DNA from: Agromyces salentinus
Lineage (GTDB): Bacteria > Actinomycetota > Actinomycetes > Actinomycetales > Microbacteriaceae
NCBI RefSeq assembly: GCF_009749395.1
Contig: NZ_WBIR01000005.1
Span: 62,001 to 126,000, forward strand
DNA: 64,000 nt
Direction: 5' to 3'
In this document: positions 40,994 through 49,795 of the stretch, piece after piece
Layout of the letters: the number at the start of each line of letters is the position of its first letter
Numbering within the stretch: position 1 is the first letter of the stretch
Notes under the pieces: model-generated
What the model was told of the DNA's origin: nothing
Database searches by the model: none
The model's input: only the letters and a program-made list of their open reading frames with translations
Translations under genes and position numbers: made by a program

Positions 40994-41443
40994 TCAGGCC
41001 GTCGCGGCCTCGGGTTCGGCCTCGGACGCGGTCGCTTCGGGCTCCGCCTCCGGCTCCGCTTCGAGGGCCGGCGCCTCGGCGATCTCCTGCACGTCCACGC
41101 CGACCTGCACGGGCTGGTCGGGGTAGGTCGAGATGGGGCTCGTGTCGAGGTGCTCGGGAACCAGGCGGATGCCGCCGGTGCTGTTGGCCGAGCGCATGAG
41201 CTCCTCGATCCAGTCGCGACTCAGTTCGGGAGCCTCTGGCTCGTCGAACACGAACCGGATCGGGATGGACGGGTGCAGCCAGAGGGTGCTGCGCCCCCGC
41301 GGCTGGTCTTCGGTGTGCTGCCAGGAGAGCGTGAAGCTCTCGCCACGACGCAGCTTGGTGGTGATCGCGACCTTCACGTGCGCAAGGGCGCGGTCTTCGA
41401 TGCCGATCGGCGTGCCTGAATCGCCGTAGTAGAGAGTTCCCAC
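40994..41443 (-). CDS. DUF7882-like small protein, paralog 2, with acidic tail
   Basis: 149 residues. The first 105 align with paralog 1 (MGTLYYGDSGTPIGIEDRAL, then KLRRGESFTLSW and WIEELMRSANSTGGIRLVP). A further 40 residues are an Ala/Glu/Pro-rich acidic tail not present in paralog 1. The GTG at 41443 is 6 bases after TATGAT, a perfect -10, so the message is leaderless. The two genes face each other tail to tail. Confidence 0.75.
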   Translation of the reverse strand: MGTLYYGDSGTPIGIEDRALAHVKVAITTKLRRGESFTLSWQHTEDQPRGRSTLWLHPSIPIRFVFDEPEAPELSRDWIEELMRSANSTGGIRLVPEHLDTSPISTYPDQPVQVGVDVQEIAEAPALEAEPEAEPEATASEAEPEAATA

Positions 41444-41449
41444 CCCGAC

Positions 41450-41455
41450 ATCATA
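41450..41455 (-). promoter_or_regulatory. Leaderless -10 box (TATGAT) of paralog 2
   Basis: TATGAT on the minus strand, 6 bases before the GTG at 41443. It matches the extended consensus best of all boxes in the window. Confidence 0.6.
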
Positions 41456-41529
41456 AATGGTGAGGAGCCCTGTTCGGAGCGCCTTTCCGGGCGTTGGCGC
41501 CGGATCTCGCCGGCCCCTGGAACCACGAC

Positions 41530-41559
41530 GGCGCGGGCGCCCGAATGGACGCCCGCGCC
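41530..41559 (-). terminator. Terminator of the 41577-41741 gene
   Basis: A perfect 10-bp stem (ggcgcgggcg/cgcccgcgcc) with a 10-base loop, 17 bases after the stop. No T-tract. Confidence 0.6.
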
Positions 41560-41576
41560 GGTGAGTCTTCGAATCG

Positions 41577-41741
41577 TCAGACCGTGCGCTTTCCGCCGAT
41601 GAAGCGGACGAGCCACACGATGACGGCGATCGCCAGGAGCACGAGGCCGACCCAGAGCAGGAAGTTCAGCGACTGCACGAATCCGCCGGTGAACAGCAGG
41701 ATGATGGCGACGATGGCGATGATGGCGACGAGGATGTTCAT
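41577..41741 (-). CDS. Small two-span hydrophobic protein
   Basis: 54 residues: two membrane spans (MNILVAIIAIVAIILLFTGG, then LLWVGLVLLAIAVIVWLV) and a basic C-terminus RFIGGKRTV. An aaggaga site 5 to 6 bases before the ATG is strong. Proteins of this kind are stress-related membrane peptides in other actinobacteria, but no family is assigned here. Confidence 0.75.
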   Translation of the reverse strand: MNILVAIIAIVAIILLFTGGFVQSLNFLLWVGLVLLAIAVIVWLVRFIGGKRTV

Positions 41742-42013
41742 GATCTCTCCTTCTCATGATCCGCAGCCCGGGTAGATGCTGCGAACGTTCGGCCTCCGCT
41801 GATCTGCGATCGGCGGAACCTCGGGGCGGATGCGCTCCGTGGACTCCACGTTAGAGGTGGCAGTGGATCCCCTGTGGGGGGTTGACCCAGGCTGAGTGCT
41901 GCTGGTAGTCGGCGGGGTGACCCGTCGAGGCGACCCTCGCCTCCGACCTTGTCAACCCCGTTCGTGACGGAACCGATCGACGTACCGTGGGCAGCGATCA
42001 CAGGGAGACCCCG

Positions 42014-42901
42014 ATGACGCTCAACGAACGACTGATCGACCCGACGACCAAGCACACCACCGACCCGTTCCCGAGACAGGAGCAGGATCCTCCGGGCATG
42101 ACGGCGGGCATGGCGCCCCAGCCCGATCACGGCGAGCAGAGCTATCGCGGGAACGGCCGCCTCGAGGGGCGGCGCGCCCTCATCACCGGTGGGGACTCGG
42201 GCATCGGTCGCGCGGTCGCGATCGCCTTCGCCCGCGAGGGCGCGCAGGTCGCCATCTCGTACCTGCCGAGCGAGCAGGAGGACGCGGAGGAGACCGCCGT
42301 CTGGGTGGCCGACGCGGGTGGCGAGGCGCTGCTGCTGCCCGGGGACCTCAGCAGCGAGGAGCACTGCATCGACCTGATCCGCCAGACCGACGCCCGGTTC
42401 GGAGGGGTCGACCTCCTGGTCCTGAACGCCGCGCACCAGCGCGACCGCGGAGGCATCGAGCAGATCCCGACGGACGACTTCGAGCGCGTGATGCGGGTCA
42501 ACCTCTTCGCGCCGGTCTTCCTCGCCCGAGCCGCAGTGCCGCACATGGAGGCCGGGTCGTCGATCATCACCACCTCGTCGATCCAGGGGTTCGACCCGTC
42601 GTCCTCGCTCGTCGACTACGCCATGACGAAGGCGGCACTCGTGGCGTTCACGAAGGCGCTGGCCGAGGAACTCGGGCCGCGCGGCATCCGCGTGAACGCC
42701 GTGGCACCCGGTCCCATCTGGACGCCACTGATCCCGGCGACCGGGTGGCCGGACCACGTCCCGGGCTTCGGGCACGACACCCCGCTCGGTCGCGCCGGAC
42801 AGCCGGCCGAGCTCGCGGGGGCGTACGTCTACCTCGCGTCGGATGACGCGTCATACGTCTCGGGCGCGGTGCTGCCCGTGACGGGCGGGCGGGGCCTCTG
42901 A
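42014..42901 (+). CDS. Short-chain dehydrogenase/reductase (SDR), YhdF/YghA-like
   Basis: 295 residues. After a 50-residue extension (PFPRQEQDPPGMT) the Rossmann core has RALITGGDSGIGRAVAIAFA, NAAHQ, the active-site serine region TTSSIQG, and the catalytic DYAMTKAAL Tyr-Lys pair. The Pro-rich lead and the PGPIWTPLIPATGW region match the YghA/YhdF group of general-stress SDRs. The ATG follows agggaga by 5 bases. It precedes the Rho-N-like gene by 41 bp, in the same direction. Confidence 0.92.
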   Translation: MTLNERLIDPTTKHTTDPFPRQEQDPPGMTAGMAPQPDHGEQSYRGNGRLEGRRALITGGDSGIGRAVAIAFAREGAQVAISYLPSEQEDAEETAVWVADAGGEALLLPGDLSSEEHCIDLIRQTDARFGGVDLLVLNAAHQRDRGGIEQIPTDDFERVMRVNLFAPVFLARAAVPHMEAGSSIITTSSIQGFDPSSSLVDYAMTKAALVAFTKALAEELGPRGIRVNAVAPGPIWTPLIPATGWPDHVPGFGHDTPLGRAGQPAELAGAYVYLASDDASYVSGAVLPVTGGRGL

Positions 42902-42942
42902 CCGCATCCACCGCCAGGACCACGAGAGAAGGGAGACCGGCG

Positions 42943-43209
42943 ATGCCCGGACGCAAGAACTCATCATTGAAGGATCCCGAGCTCTACGAGGAGCTCCGCG
43001 AGGACGGCGCCTCGAAGGAGAAGGCCGCGCGCATCTCCAACGCGGCGGCCGCCCGGGGCCGCACCGCCGTCGGACGCAAGGGCGGCAAGAGCGGCGACTA
43101 CGAGGACTGGACCGTCGAGGACCTGAAGAAGCGGGCGAAGGAACTCGGCCTCAGCGGGTACAGCGGCAAGCGCAAGTCCGAGCTCATCTCCGAGCTGCGC
43201 AACCACTGA
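42943..43209 (+). CDS. Small basic protein with Rho N-terminal/SAP-like domain
   Basis: 88 residues. The N-terminal half is a conserved stretch (KNSSLKDPELYEELREDGAS, then KEKAARISNAAAA) seen in DUF7218-type proteins. The C-terminal 35 residues, DWTVEDLKKRAKELGLSGYS followed by GKRKSELISELRNH, match Rho_N/SAP helix-extension-helix motifs that bind nucleic acid. It lies between an SDR gene and topoisomerase IB in one run, so a chromatin or repair role is plausible. A good agaaggga site lies before the ATG. Confidence 0.85.
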   Translation: MPGRKNSSLKDPELYEELREDGASKEKAARISNAAAARGRTAVGRKGGKSGDYEDWTVEDLKKRAKELGLSGYSGKRKSELISELRNH

Positions 43210-43214
43210 GCCGG

Positions 43215-44234
43215 ATGCCACGACTCAGGCACGTCGAGCCCTACGCCGCACCCGGCTACACGCGGGTGCGGCGTGGTCGCGGGTTCGCGTACGTGCACAG
43301 CGACGGAGGTTCGGCGGGCACCGCCGAACGGGCGAGGATCTCCGACCTCGCCATCCCCCCGGCGTGGAACGACGTCTGGATCGCGGACCGGCCCAACGCG
43401 CACATCCTCGCCGTCGGCGTGGACGCGGCAGGCCGACGGCAGTACCTCTACCACCCGGCCTGGCGCGAGGCGCGTGACGCCCTCAAGTTCGAGCGCATGC
43501 TCGAGCTCGCGCGGGTCCTGCCCGCAGCCCGGCGCGAGGTCGAGCGGGACCTGAAGCTGCCGGAGCTGCCGCGTGAACGCGTGCTCGCGGCGGCGTTCCG
43601 CACGCTCGACGCGGGTGCGATCCGCGTGGGCTCGGAGGAGTCGCTCGCGGGGTACCGCAGCCGCGGCCTCACGACCCTGCTCGTGCGCAACGCGGCCCTC
43701 GAGGGCGATGCCGTCCGCCTGCGCTTCCGGGCGAAGGGCGGCATCAGGCAGGACCTGAGGATCCCGGACACGGGCCTCGCGTCGTTCGTCGACCGCTCGG
43801 CCCAGCGCGCCTCCACCGCCCGACTGTTCGCGTGGCTCGACGGGCGTCGCGCCCGGTCGCTCGGGCCGTCCGACGTGAACGAGCACGTCCGCGAGCGCAC
43901 CGGCGGCGACTTCACCGCGAAGGACTTCCGCACCCTGCGTGGCACGGTGACGGCGGCCGAACGGCTCGCCGAACTCGGCCCGGCCGGCACGGCCAGGTCC
44001 CGCCGGGACGCCCTGCGCGAGGCCGTCGAGCAGGCCAGCACCGTGCTCGGCAACACGCCGACCATCGCGAAGGGCAGCTACATCGACCCGCGCGTGTTCG
44101 CCGCGTTCGAGGAGGGCCGCACGCTCTCGCTGCGCGGTGCGCGCGAGCGGGCCCTGCTCGAGCTGCTCGAGCCGCCCGGGTCCGAGGTGGAGGAATCGGA
44201 GCTCGACGGATCGGACTCCGGGCGAAGCGCCTGA
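43215..44234 (+). CDS. DNA topoisomerase IB (poxvirus-like bacterial type)
   Basis: 339 residues. The N-terminal half has LAIPPAWNDVWIADRPNAHI and GRRQYLYHPAWR. The catalytic domain has RVGSEESLAGYRSRGLTTLL, KDFRTLRGTV and the nucleophile tyrosine in KGSYIDPRVF. It relaxes supercoils by a 3'-phosphotyrosine intermediate and needs no ATP. It starts 5 bp after the upstream stop. It is convergent to ligD. Confidence 0.9.
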   Translation: MPRLRHVEPYAAPGYTRVRRGRGFAYVHSDGGSAGTAERARISDLAIPPAWNDVWIADRPNAHILAVGVDAAGRRQYLYHPAWREARDALKFERMLELARVLPAARREVERDLKLPELPRERVLAAAFRTLDAGAIRVGSEESLAGYRSRGLTTLLVRNAALEGDAVRLRFRAKGGIRQDLRIPDTGLASFVDRSAQRASTARLFAWLDGRRARSLGPSDVNEHVRERTGGDFTAKDFRTLRGTVTAAERLAELGPAGTARSRRDALREAVEQASTVLGNTPTIAKGSYIDPRVFAAFEEGRTLSLRGARERALLELLEPPGSEVEESELDGSDSGRSA

Positions 44235-44288
44235 CATTGCGACGCGCCCAGAGCTCCAGCGCGCCCAGCCGGTGCGCGAGGCTCGTGC

Positions 44289-46781
44289 TCAGGCCTCTCG
44301 AACGACGTCCTCGGGCGACTTGTCGGGCCGCAGCCCCCGCCAGCGGGGGTGGCGTGCCACTCCGGTGCTCGTCCACTCCCCCAGCTCGATCTCGCCCACG
44401 ATGCGAGGCTCCACCCACACGGCGTCCGCGACGTCCGCTCTGGGCACGTCGACGAAGGGCGATGAGTCTCGCCGCGCGGCATCCAGGCGTGTCAGGAGAC
44501 GCTCGGTCTCGAGTTCGCGCAGGCCGCTCCCGACCCGCCCCGCGTACTCGAGGCCCTGCTCGCCCGGGATGCCGACCAGCAGCGATCGGATGCGCCCGGT
44601 CCGCGAGCCGCTCCCCTTGCGATACCCCCCGATGACGACCTCCTGCGTACGCGTCAGCTTGAGCTTCAGCCACGCCTCGGAGCGCGAACCGGGCCGGTAG
44701 GTCGAGCCCGCGCGCTTCGCGACGACGCCCTCGAGCCCGAGGCGTCGGGCCTCCTCGAGCGCCGCTTCGGCGGTGCCCTCGGCGAGCGCGGGCACCTCGA
44801 CCGGCACGTCGTGCGCCCGGCGCACGAGGCGTTCGAGGCGCCGGCGACGCTCGCGATACGGGGCGTCCGTCACGTCGTCGCCCGCGATCTCGAGCACGTC
44901 GAAGAGCAGCAGGCGCACGGGGGCGGATGCCGCGAGCCGCTGCGCCTCGCGCGTGCGGGTGAGGTTCATGCGGGACTGGAGGAGCTCGAAGCTCGGACGG
45001 CCCTCGTCGTCGAGCGCGACGATCTCGCCGTCGACGAGCGCGTCGCCGCGGAGGGCGCGCGGCAGGCCGGCGAGCTCGGGGTAGCGCGCGGTCACGTCGT
45101 TGCCGTTGCGGCTGATGATCCGGAGGCCGTCGCCCTCGGCCCTCGCGAGCACGCGGATGCCGTCCCACTTGTACTCGAGGGCCCAGTCGCCCCGCGCGAC
45201 GAGGCCGAGCGCGCCCGGCGAGGCCAGCATCGGACGCACGAGGATCGGCTCGACGTCGGCGGATGCCGCATCCGAGGGTCGAGCGGCAGCCGGGTCGCCG
45301 GATGCCGCGACCGGGTGCCCGCCGCCCGTCACGGCGCCGGAGGCCTCCGCCTCCGCCGCGACCGCCTCCGCGACCTCCGCGGGTGGTCGCTGGTCCTTCA
45401 TGCGGTGCAGCAGCCAGGTGCTCTTCTCGCCCTCGCCGTCGGTGCGGATGAGCGCGAGCCGGACGGCGCCGAGCGGGCCGCCCGGACGGCCCTGCACGTC
45501 GACGATGACCTCGTCGTCACGCCACTTCTCGATCGCGAAGGTGCCCGAGTCCCAGATGGTCACCGTGCCGGCCCCGTACTCGCCGACGGGGATGGTGCCC
45601 TCGAAACCCCCGTACTCCATTGGGTGGTCCTCGGTCTGCACCGCGAGGTGGTTCACGCCGGGATCGTCCGGGACGCCCTTCGGCACGGCCCAGCTCTTCA
45701 GCACGCCGTCGCGCTCGAGCCGGAAGTCGTAGTGCAGGCGGCGGGCGTGGTGCTCCTGGATCACGAATCGCGGCGCCCCCGTGCCGGCCTCGCCCCAGCT
45801 CGACCCCGGCATGGGCTCGGGCGTCGCCCCGTGCGTGCGCATCGACAGGTAGGTCGCCAACGGCCCGGCGGCGGCGGCACCCGAATCGGCGAGCTCCGCG
45901 ATCGGGTCGAGGCCGGATGCCACGCGCTCGAGCACCTCGGACGCCTCGAGGTGACGCAGGCCCGGGTCCTCGAGCTCCTCCCACGTGCGCGGCGCGGCCA
46001 CGGTGGGCCGAACGCGGCCCCGCAGCGAGTACGGCGCGATCGTCGTCTTCTTGCCGTTGTTCTGGCTCCAGTCGATGAGCACCCGGTTCGCCCGCACCGC
46101 CTTGCTCATGCTCGACACGACGAGCTCGGGATGATCGGCCTCGAGCGCACGGGCGAGCTCGCGCGCGACATCCGAGATCTGGGCCGAGGTCTGCCGCCCG
46201 TCGAGCGGTGCGTACAGGTGGATGCCCTTGCTGCCGCTCGTCACCGGGTAGGGCTCGAGGCCCATGCCCTCGATGACGTCGCGCACCAGGCGGGCGACCT
46301 CCGCGCATTCGACGAGGCCCATGCCCGGGCCCGGATCGAGGTCGAACACGATGCGGTCGGGGTTCGCCGGCTGCCCGTCGGGGGCGAACCGCCACTGCGG
46401 CACGTGCACCTCGAGCGACGCCTGCTGGGCGACCCACACGAGCGAGGGCCGGTCGTTCGCGATCGGGTACGGCTTGTCGCCGTCGGAGTGGGTGATGACG
46501 CCGCGGCGCAGCCAGTCGGGGGCGTGCTCGTCGAGGGTCTTCTCGAAGAAGGGCTTCTCGGGGGCATCCGCCGTGCCGACGCCGTGCACCCAGCGCAGGC
46601 GGGTGACCGGCCGGCCGGCGACGAGCGGCACCATGACCGGCGCGACCTCGGCGTAGTAGGCGATGACCTCGCCCTTGGTCATGCCGGTCGCGGGATACAT
46701 GACCTTGTCGAGGTTCGTCAGCCGGAGCCTCCGGCCATCGACCTCCACCAACTGCCGTGCACCCTCGGCCATGTCCTCCAT
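44289..46781 (-). CDS. ligD: LigD: primase-polymerase, phosphoesterase and DNA ligase
   Basis: About 830 residues in the order POL (about 10-300), PE (about 340-480), LIG (about 530-830), the mycobacterial layout. POL motifs include FDLDPGPGMG and SGSKGIHLYAPL. The PE domain has FVIQEHHARRLHYDFRLE. The ligase lysine is in LEYKWDGIRVLA. It seals double-strand breaks with Ku. A start at ATG 46781 or three codons later (46772) is possible; no strong ribosome site. It is divergent from ku with a 49-bp gap holding both promoters. Confidence 0.95.
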   Translation of the reverse strand: MEDMAEGARQLVEVDGRRLRLTNLDKVMYPATGMTKGEVIAYYAEVAPVMVPLVAGRPVTRLRWVHGVGTADAPEKPFFEKTLDEHAPDWLRRGVITHSDGDKPYPIANDRPSLVWVAQQASLEVHVPQWRFAPDGQPANPDRIVFDLDPGPGMGLVECAEVARLVRDVIEGMGLEPYPVTSGSKGIHLYAPLDGRQTSAQISDVARELARALEADHPELVVSSMSKAVRANRVLIDWSQNNGKKTTIAPYSLRGRVRPTVAAPRTWEELEDPGLRHLEASEVLERVASGLDPIAELADSGAAAAGPLATYLSMRTHGATPEPMPGSSWGEAGTGAPRFVIQEHHARRLHYDFRLERDGVLKSWAVPKGVPDDPGVNHLAVQTEDHPMEYGGFEGTIPVGEYGAGTVTIWDSGTFAIEKWRDDEVIVDVQGRPGGPLGAVRLALIRTDGEGEKSTWLLHRMKDQRPPAEVAEAVAAEAEASGAVTGGGHPVAASGDPAAARPSDAASADVEPILVRPMLASPGALGLVARGDWALEYKWDGIRVLARAEGDGLRIISRNGNDVTARYPELAGLPRALRGDALVDGEIVALDDEGRPSFELLQSRMNLTRTREAQRLAASAPVRLLLFDVLEIAGDDVTDAPYRERRRRLERLVRRAHDVPVEVPALAEGTAEAALEEARRLGLEGVVAKRAGSTYRPGSRSEAWLKLKLTRTQEVVIGGYRKGSGSRTGRIRSLLVGIPGEQGLEYAGRVGSGLRELETERLLTRLDAARRDSSPFVDVPRADVADAVWVEPRIVGEIELGEWTSTGVARHPRWRGLRPDKSPEDVVREA

Positions 46782-46830
46782 CCTGCCATCGGGGGTTCCG
46801 CCCGTGCGGGAAGGGGTGTTCACTTGAGGG

Positions 46831-47841
46831 ATGCGAGCCGTCTGGAAGGGCGCGGTCACATTCGGCCTGGTCAATGTGCCCGTCAAGTTGTACAGCGCCA
46901 CCGAGGACCACGACGTGTCCCTGCACCAGGTGCACGACGCCGATGGCGGGCGCATCCGATATCAGCGCATCTGCGAGATCGACGGCCAGGTCGTCGAGTA
47001 CAAGAACATCGACAAGGCCTACGACGACGGTGAGCGCACGGTCGTCATCACCGACGAGGACCTGAAGGCGCTGCCCGCCGAGCGCAGCCGCGAGATCGAG
47101 GTCGTCGAGTTCGTGCCGACCGACCAGATCGACCCGATCATGTTCGACCGCAGCTACTACCTCGAACCCGACTCCGCGTCGTCGAAGGCGTACGTGCTGC
47201 TGCGCGAGACGCTCGAGTCCACCGACCGCACCGCGATCGTGCGCATGGCCCTGCGGCAGAAGACCCGACTGGCCGCCCTTCGCGTGCACGGCAAGGTGCT
47301 GATGGTGCAGACCCTGCTCTGGAGCGACGAGGTGCGTAAGGCGGCGTTCCCCGCCCTCGACGAACCGGTCAAGGTGTCCGAGAAGGAGCTCGGGCTCTCC
47401 AAGCAGCTCGTCGAGAGCCTCGTCGCCGACTTCGAGCCCGACCAGTACGTCGACGAGTACCAGCAGGAACTCCGCACGCTCATCGCCGCGAAGCTCGAGC
47501 AGGGCGACGCACTCGACACCGCCGCGACGTTCGGCGAGCAGGAGGAGGACGAGGGCGGAGAGGTCATCGACCTCATGGAGGCGCTGCGCCGGTCGATCGA
47601 GACCAAGCGCGGTGGCTCGGATGCCGCGCCGAAGAAGTCGTCCTCCGGATCCTCCGGGTCGTCCGACTCGGCCGGCTCGGGCGGCTCGGGCGGCTCGGGC
47701 GCGAAGAAGGCGAAGGGCACGAAGTCGACCACCGCGAAATCGACCACCTCGAAGTCGTCCTCGACGAAGTCGGGCACCAAGACGGCGACCGCGAAGTCCA
47801 CGAAGTCCGAGAAGCCGAAAGCCCGCAAGGCCGCATCATGA
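46831..47841 (+). CDS. ku: Ku protein for non-homologous end joining
   Basis: 336 residues. The beta-barrel begins MRAVWKGAVTFGLVNVPVKLY and includes the family block GRIRYQRICEIDG and DSASSKAYVLLRETLE. From about residue 265 the tail is rich in Ser, Gly, Lys and Thr; such Lys-rich tails bind DNA. It rings broken ends and recruits LigD, the divergent neighbour. A gaggg site precedes the ATG. Confidence 0.97.
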   Translation: MRAVWKGAVTFGLVNVPVKLYSATEDHDVSLHQVHDADGGRIRYQRICEIDGQVVEYKNIDKAYDDGERTVVITDEDLKALPAERSREIEVVEFVPTDQIDPIMFDRSYYLEPDSASSKAYVLLRETLESTDRTAIVRMALRQKTRLAALRVHGKVLMVQTLLWSDEVRKAAFPALDEPVKVSEKELGLSKQLVESLVADFEPDQYVDEYQQELRTLIAAKLEQGDALDTAATFGEQEEDEGGEVIDLMEALRRSIETKRGGSDAAPKKSSSGSSGSSDSAGSGGSGGSGAKKAKGTKSTTAKSTTSKSSSTKSGTKTATAKSTKSEKPKARKAAS

Positions 47842-47857
47842 GAATGGAGCACACCCC

Positions 47858-48046
47858 ATGACCGATTTCGTCGACCCGCTCGAGGAACCGTTCGAGTTCG
47901 ACCGCGAGCGCCGCTACGGCGACGACTTCGAGGCGCAGGACGCCGCGGCCGCGCGCTACGACGCCGAGCGCCGCGAGCACGAGGTCGAGGCCGAGCGCCA
48001 CGAGCACGACGCGGACGCGGCGCCCCCGGCGGAGGACGGCGAGTAG
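47858..48046 (+). CDS. Small charged protein downstream of ku
   Basis: 62 residues, nearly half acidic or basic (PFEFDRERRYGDDFEAQD, then ERREHEVEAERHEHDAD). It is hydrophilic and probably helical or disordered. An atggagcac site precedes the ATG and it follows ku by 16 bp, so it is likely in the same operon. No family is recognised. Confidence 0.7.
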   Translation: MTDFVDPLEEPFEFDRERRYGDDFEAQDAAAARYDAERREHEVEAERHEHDADAAPPAEDGE

Positions 48047-48055
48047 CCGCCTCCC

Positions 48056-49684
48056 TCAGGCAGCCGGTTCGGATGCCGCGTCGGGGCGTTCGACCGGCGC
48101 GGCATCCGTCTCGTCCGGGCGCCCCGAGCCGAGCGAGAGCGTGGCGAGCAGGCCGAGGGCGAGGAACCCGGCGGCCGTGTACGCCGCGAGGCGGGTGCCG
48201 TCGCTGAACGCCTCCGCCGCGTCGGCGCCGAGGTCGGCGGTCGTCGGGTCTGCCTCGAGCCCGGCGATCGCGGCGCCGGCGCTGTCGACGACCGCCGAGA
48301 CCGTCTGGTCGCGCTGTTCCGCGGTCAGGCCCCGCTCGTCGAGCTTCGCGTCGAGCACGTTCGCGGTCGTCGTGAAGAGGACCGTGCCGAGGATCGCGAT
48401 GCCGAGCGCCGAACCGAGCTGGCGCGACGTCGACTGCGTGCCGGAGCCCGCGCCGCTGTCGGCGATCGGCACGTCCTGCAGCACCACGCCCGTCAGCTGG
48501 GCCGTGGCGAGGCCCACGCCGAACCCGTAGGCGAACAGCGCCGGGAGCAGCCACTGCCACGTGGCATCCGGGCCGATGACGAGGCCGACCCACACGACGC
48601 CGGCGATCTCGAGGGCGATGCCCAGGCGCACGATCACCACCGCCGGGATGCGGCCGGAGGTCGCGCCCGCGAACCCGCTCGCGGCGAAGGACCCGATGGC
48701 CAGCGAGAGGAGCACGAAGCCGGTCTGCAGGGCGTCGAAGCCGAGCACGAACTGCAGCCACAACGGCAGCGAGAGGATGATGCCGAACTCGCCGAGCGAG
48801 ACGATGAGCGCGGCGATGTTGCCGTTGCGGAACGACGGGATCGCGAACAGCGCGAAGGGCAGCATCGTCGACCGGCCCAGTCGGGAGCGCCGCAGCCCCC
48901 AGAGGATGAACGCGGCGATGCCGAGCGCCGCGATGGCGAAGGCGAACGGGATCGGCGAGATCTCCCACGGCCAGGCCCAGTCGCCGAAGGCCGCGCCGTC
49001 CTCGGCGATCCACCATCCGTAGGTCCGGCCCTCGATGAGGCCGAACACGAGCGCGCCCGACGCGATCACCGAGAGCACGGCGCCGACGACGTCGATGCGC
49101 CGCGGCTCGCCGGGGGCCCGCGACTCGTCGACGGTGAGCAGGACGCCGATCACGATGATGATCGCGAACGGGATGTTGATGCCGAACGCCCACCGCCACG
49201 AGAACTCGGTGGTCAGCCAGCCGCCGAGCAGCGGGCCGAGCGCGGCCATGCCGCCGATCGTCGAGCCCCACACCGCGAAGGCGATGCCGCGCTCGCGCCC
49301 GCGGAACGTCGCGTTGATGAGCGAGAGCGTCGTCGGCAGGATCATCGCCCCGCCGACGCCCTGCACGAGCCGGGCGAGGATCAGCAGGTCGCCGGTGGCC
49401 GCGAACGCCGCGGCGACCGACGAGAGCGCGAAGACCACGACGCCGATGATCAGCATCCTCCGCCGCCCGAACCGGTCGGCGAGGGTGCCGAACACGAGCA
49501 GGAGTGCGGCGAAGACGAGCGTGTACGACTCCTGGACCCACTGCACCTGGGTGGAGGTGATGCCGAGGTCGTCGACGATCGCGGGGATCGCGACGTTCAC
49601 GATCGTCGAGTCGACGATGATGAGCGAGACGGCGATGCTGATGAAGACGAGGCCGAACCAGCGACGGCGCGGTGAGGCGTTCAC
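48056..49684 (-). CDS. DHA2-family (14-span) drug-proton antiporter 1
   Basis: 542 residues. Fourteen spans; motif A is TLADRFGRRR at about 68-77, motif C is GPLLGGWL. VDSTIVNVAIP in the first span is the DHA2/EmrB signature. It would extrude drugs in exchange for protons. I chose the GTG at 49684 because gaaggga lies 7 to 8 bases upstream. A 14-bp perfect hairpin (49738-49770) precedes it. Confidence 0.9.
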   Translation of the reverse strand: MNASPRRRWFGLVFISIAVSLIIVDSTIVNVAIPAIVDDLGITSTQVQWVQESYTLVFAALLLVFGTLADRFGRRRMLIIGVVVFALSSVAAAFAATGDLLILARLVQGVGGAMILPTTLSLINATFRGRERGIAFAVWGSTIGGMAALGPLLGGWLTTEFSWRWAFGINIPFAIIIVIGVLLTVDESRAPGEPRRIDVVGAVLSVIASGALVFGLIEGRTYGWWIAEDGAAFGDWAWPWEISPIPFAFAIAALGIAAFILWGLRRSRLGRSTMLPFALFAIPSFRNGNIAALIVSLGEFGIILSLPLWLQFVLGFDALQTGFVLLSLAIGSFAASGFAGATSGRIPAVVIVRLGIALEIAGVVWVGLVIGPDATWQWLLPALFAYGFGVGLATAQLTGVVLQDVPIADSGAGSGTQSTSRQLGSALGIAILGTVLFTTTANVLDAKLDERGLTAEQRDQTVSAVVDSAGAAIAGLEADPTTADLGADAAEAFSDGTRLAAYTAAGFLALGLLATLSLGSGRPDETDAAPVERPDAASEPAA

Positions 49685-49737
49685 GCGGATGTCCCTTCGG
49701 TCGCCGAGGGCGGCGGCATGCAGCCAACTCTGCCGCA

Positions 49738-49770
49738 TCCGGTCGCCTCGAGGACGTCGAGGCGACCGGA
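49738..49770. terminator. Perfect 14-bp hairpin between the two MFS genes
   Basis: tccggtcgcctcga pairs with tcgaggcgaccgga around 5 bases. It lies between the stop of MFS 2 and the start of MFS 1. It could end the first transcript or shape the leader of the second. Confidence 0.55.
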
Positions 49771-49795
49771 TTCAATCGTTCGGTTGACCCGAGGG

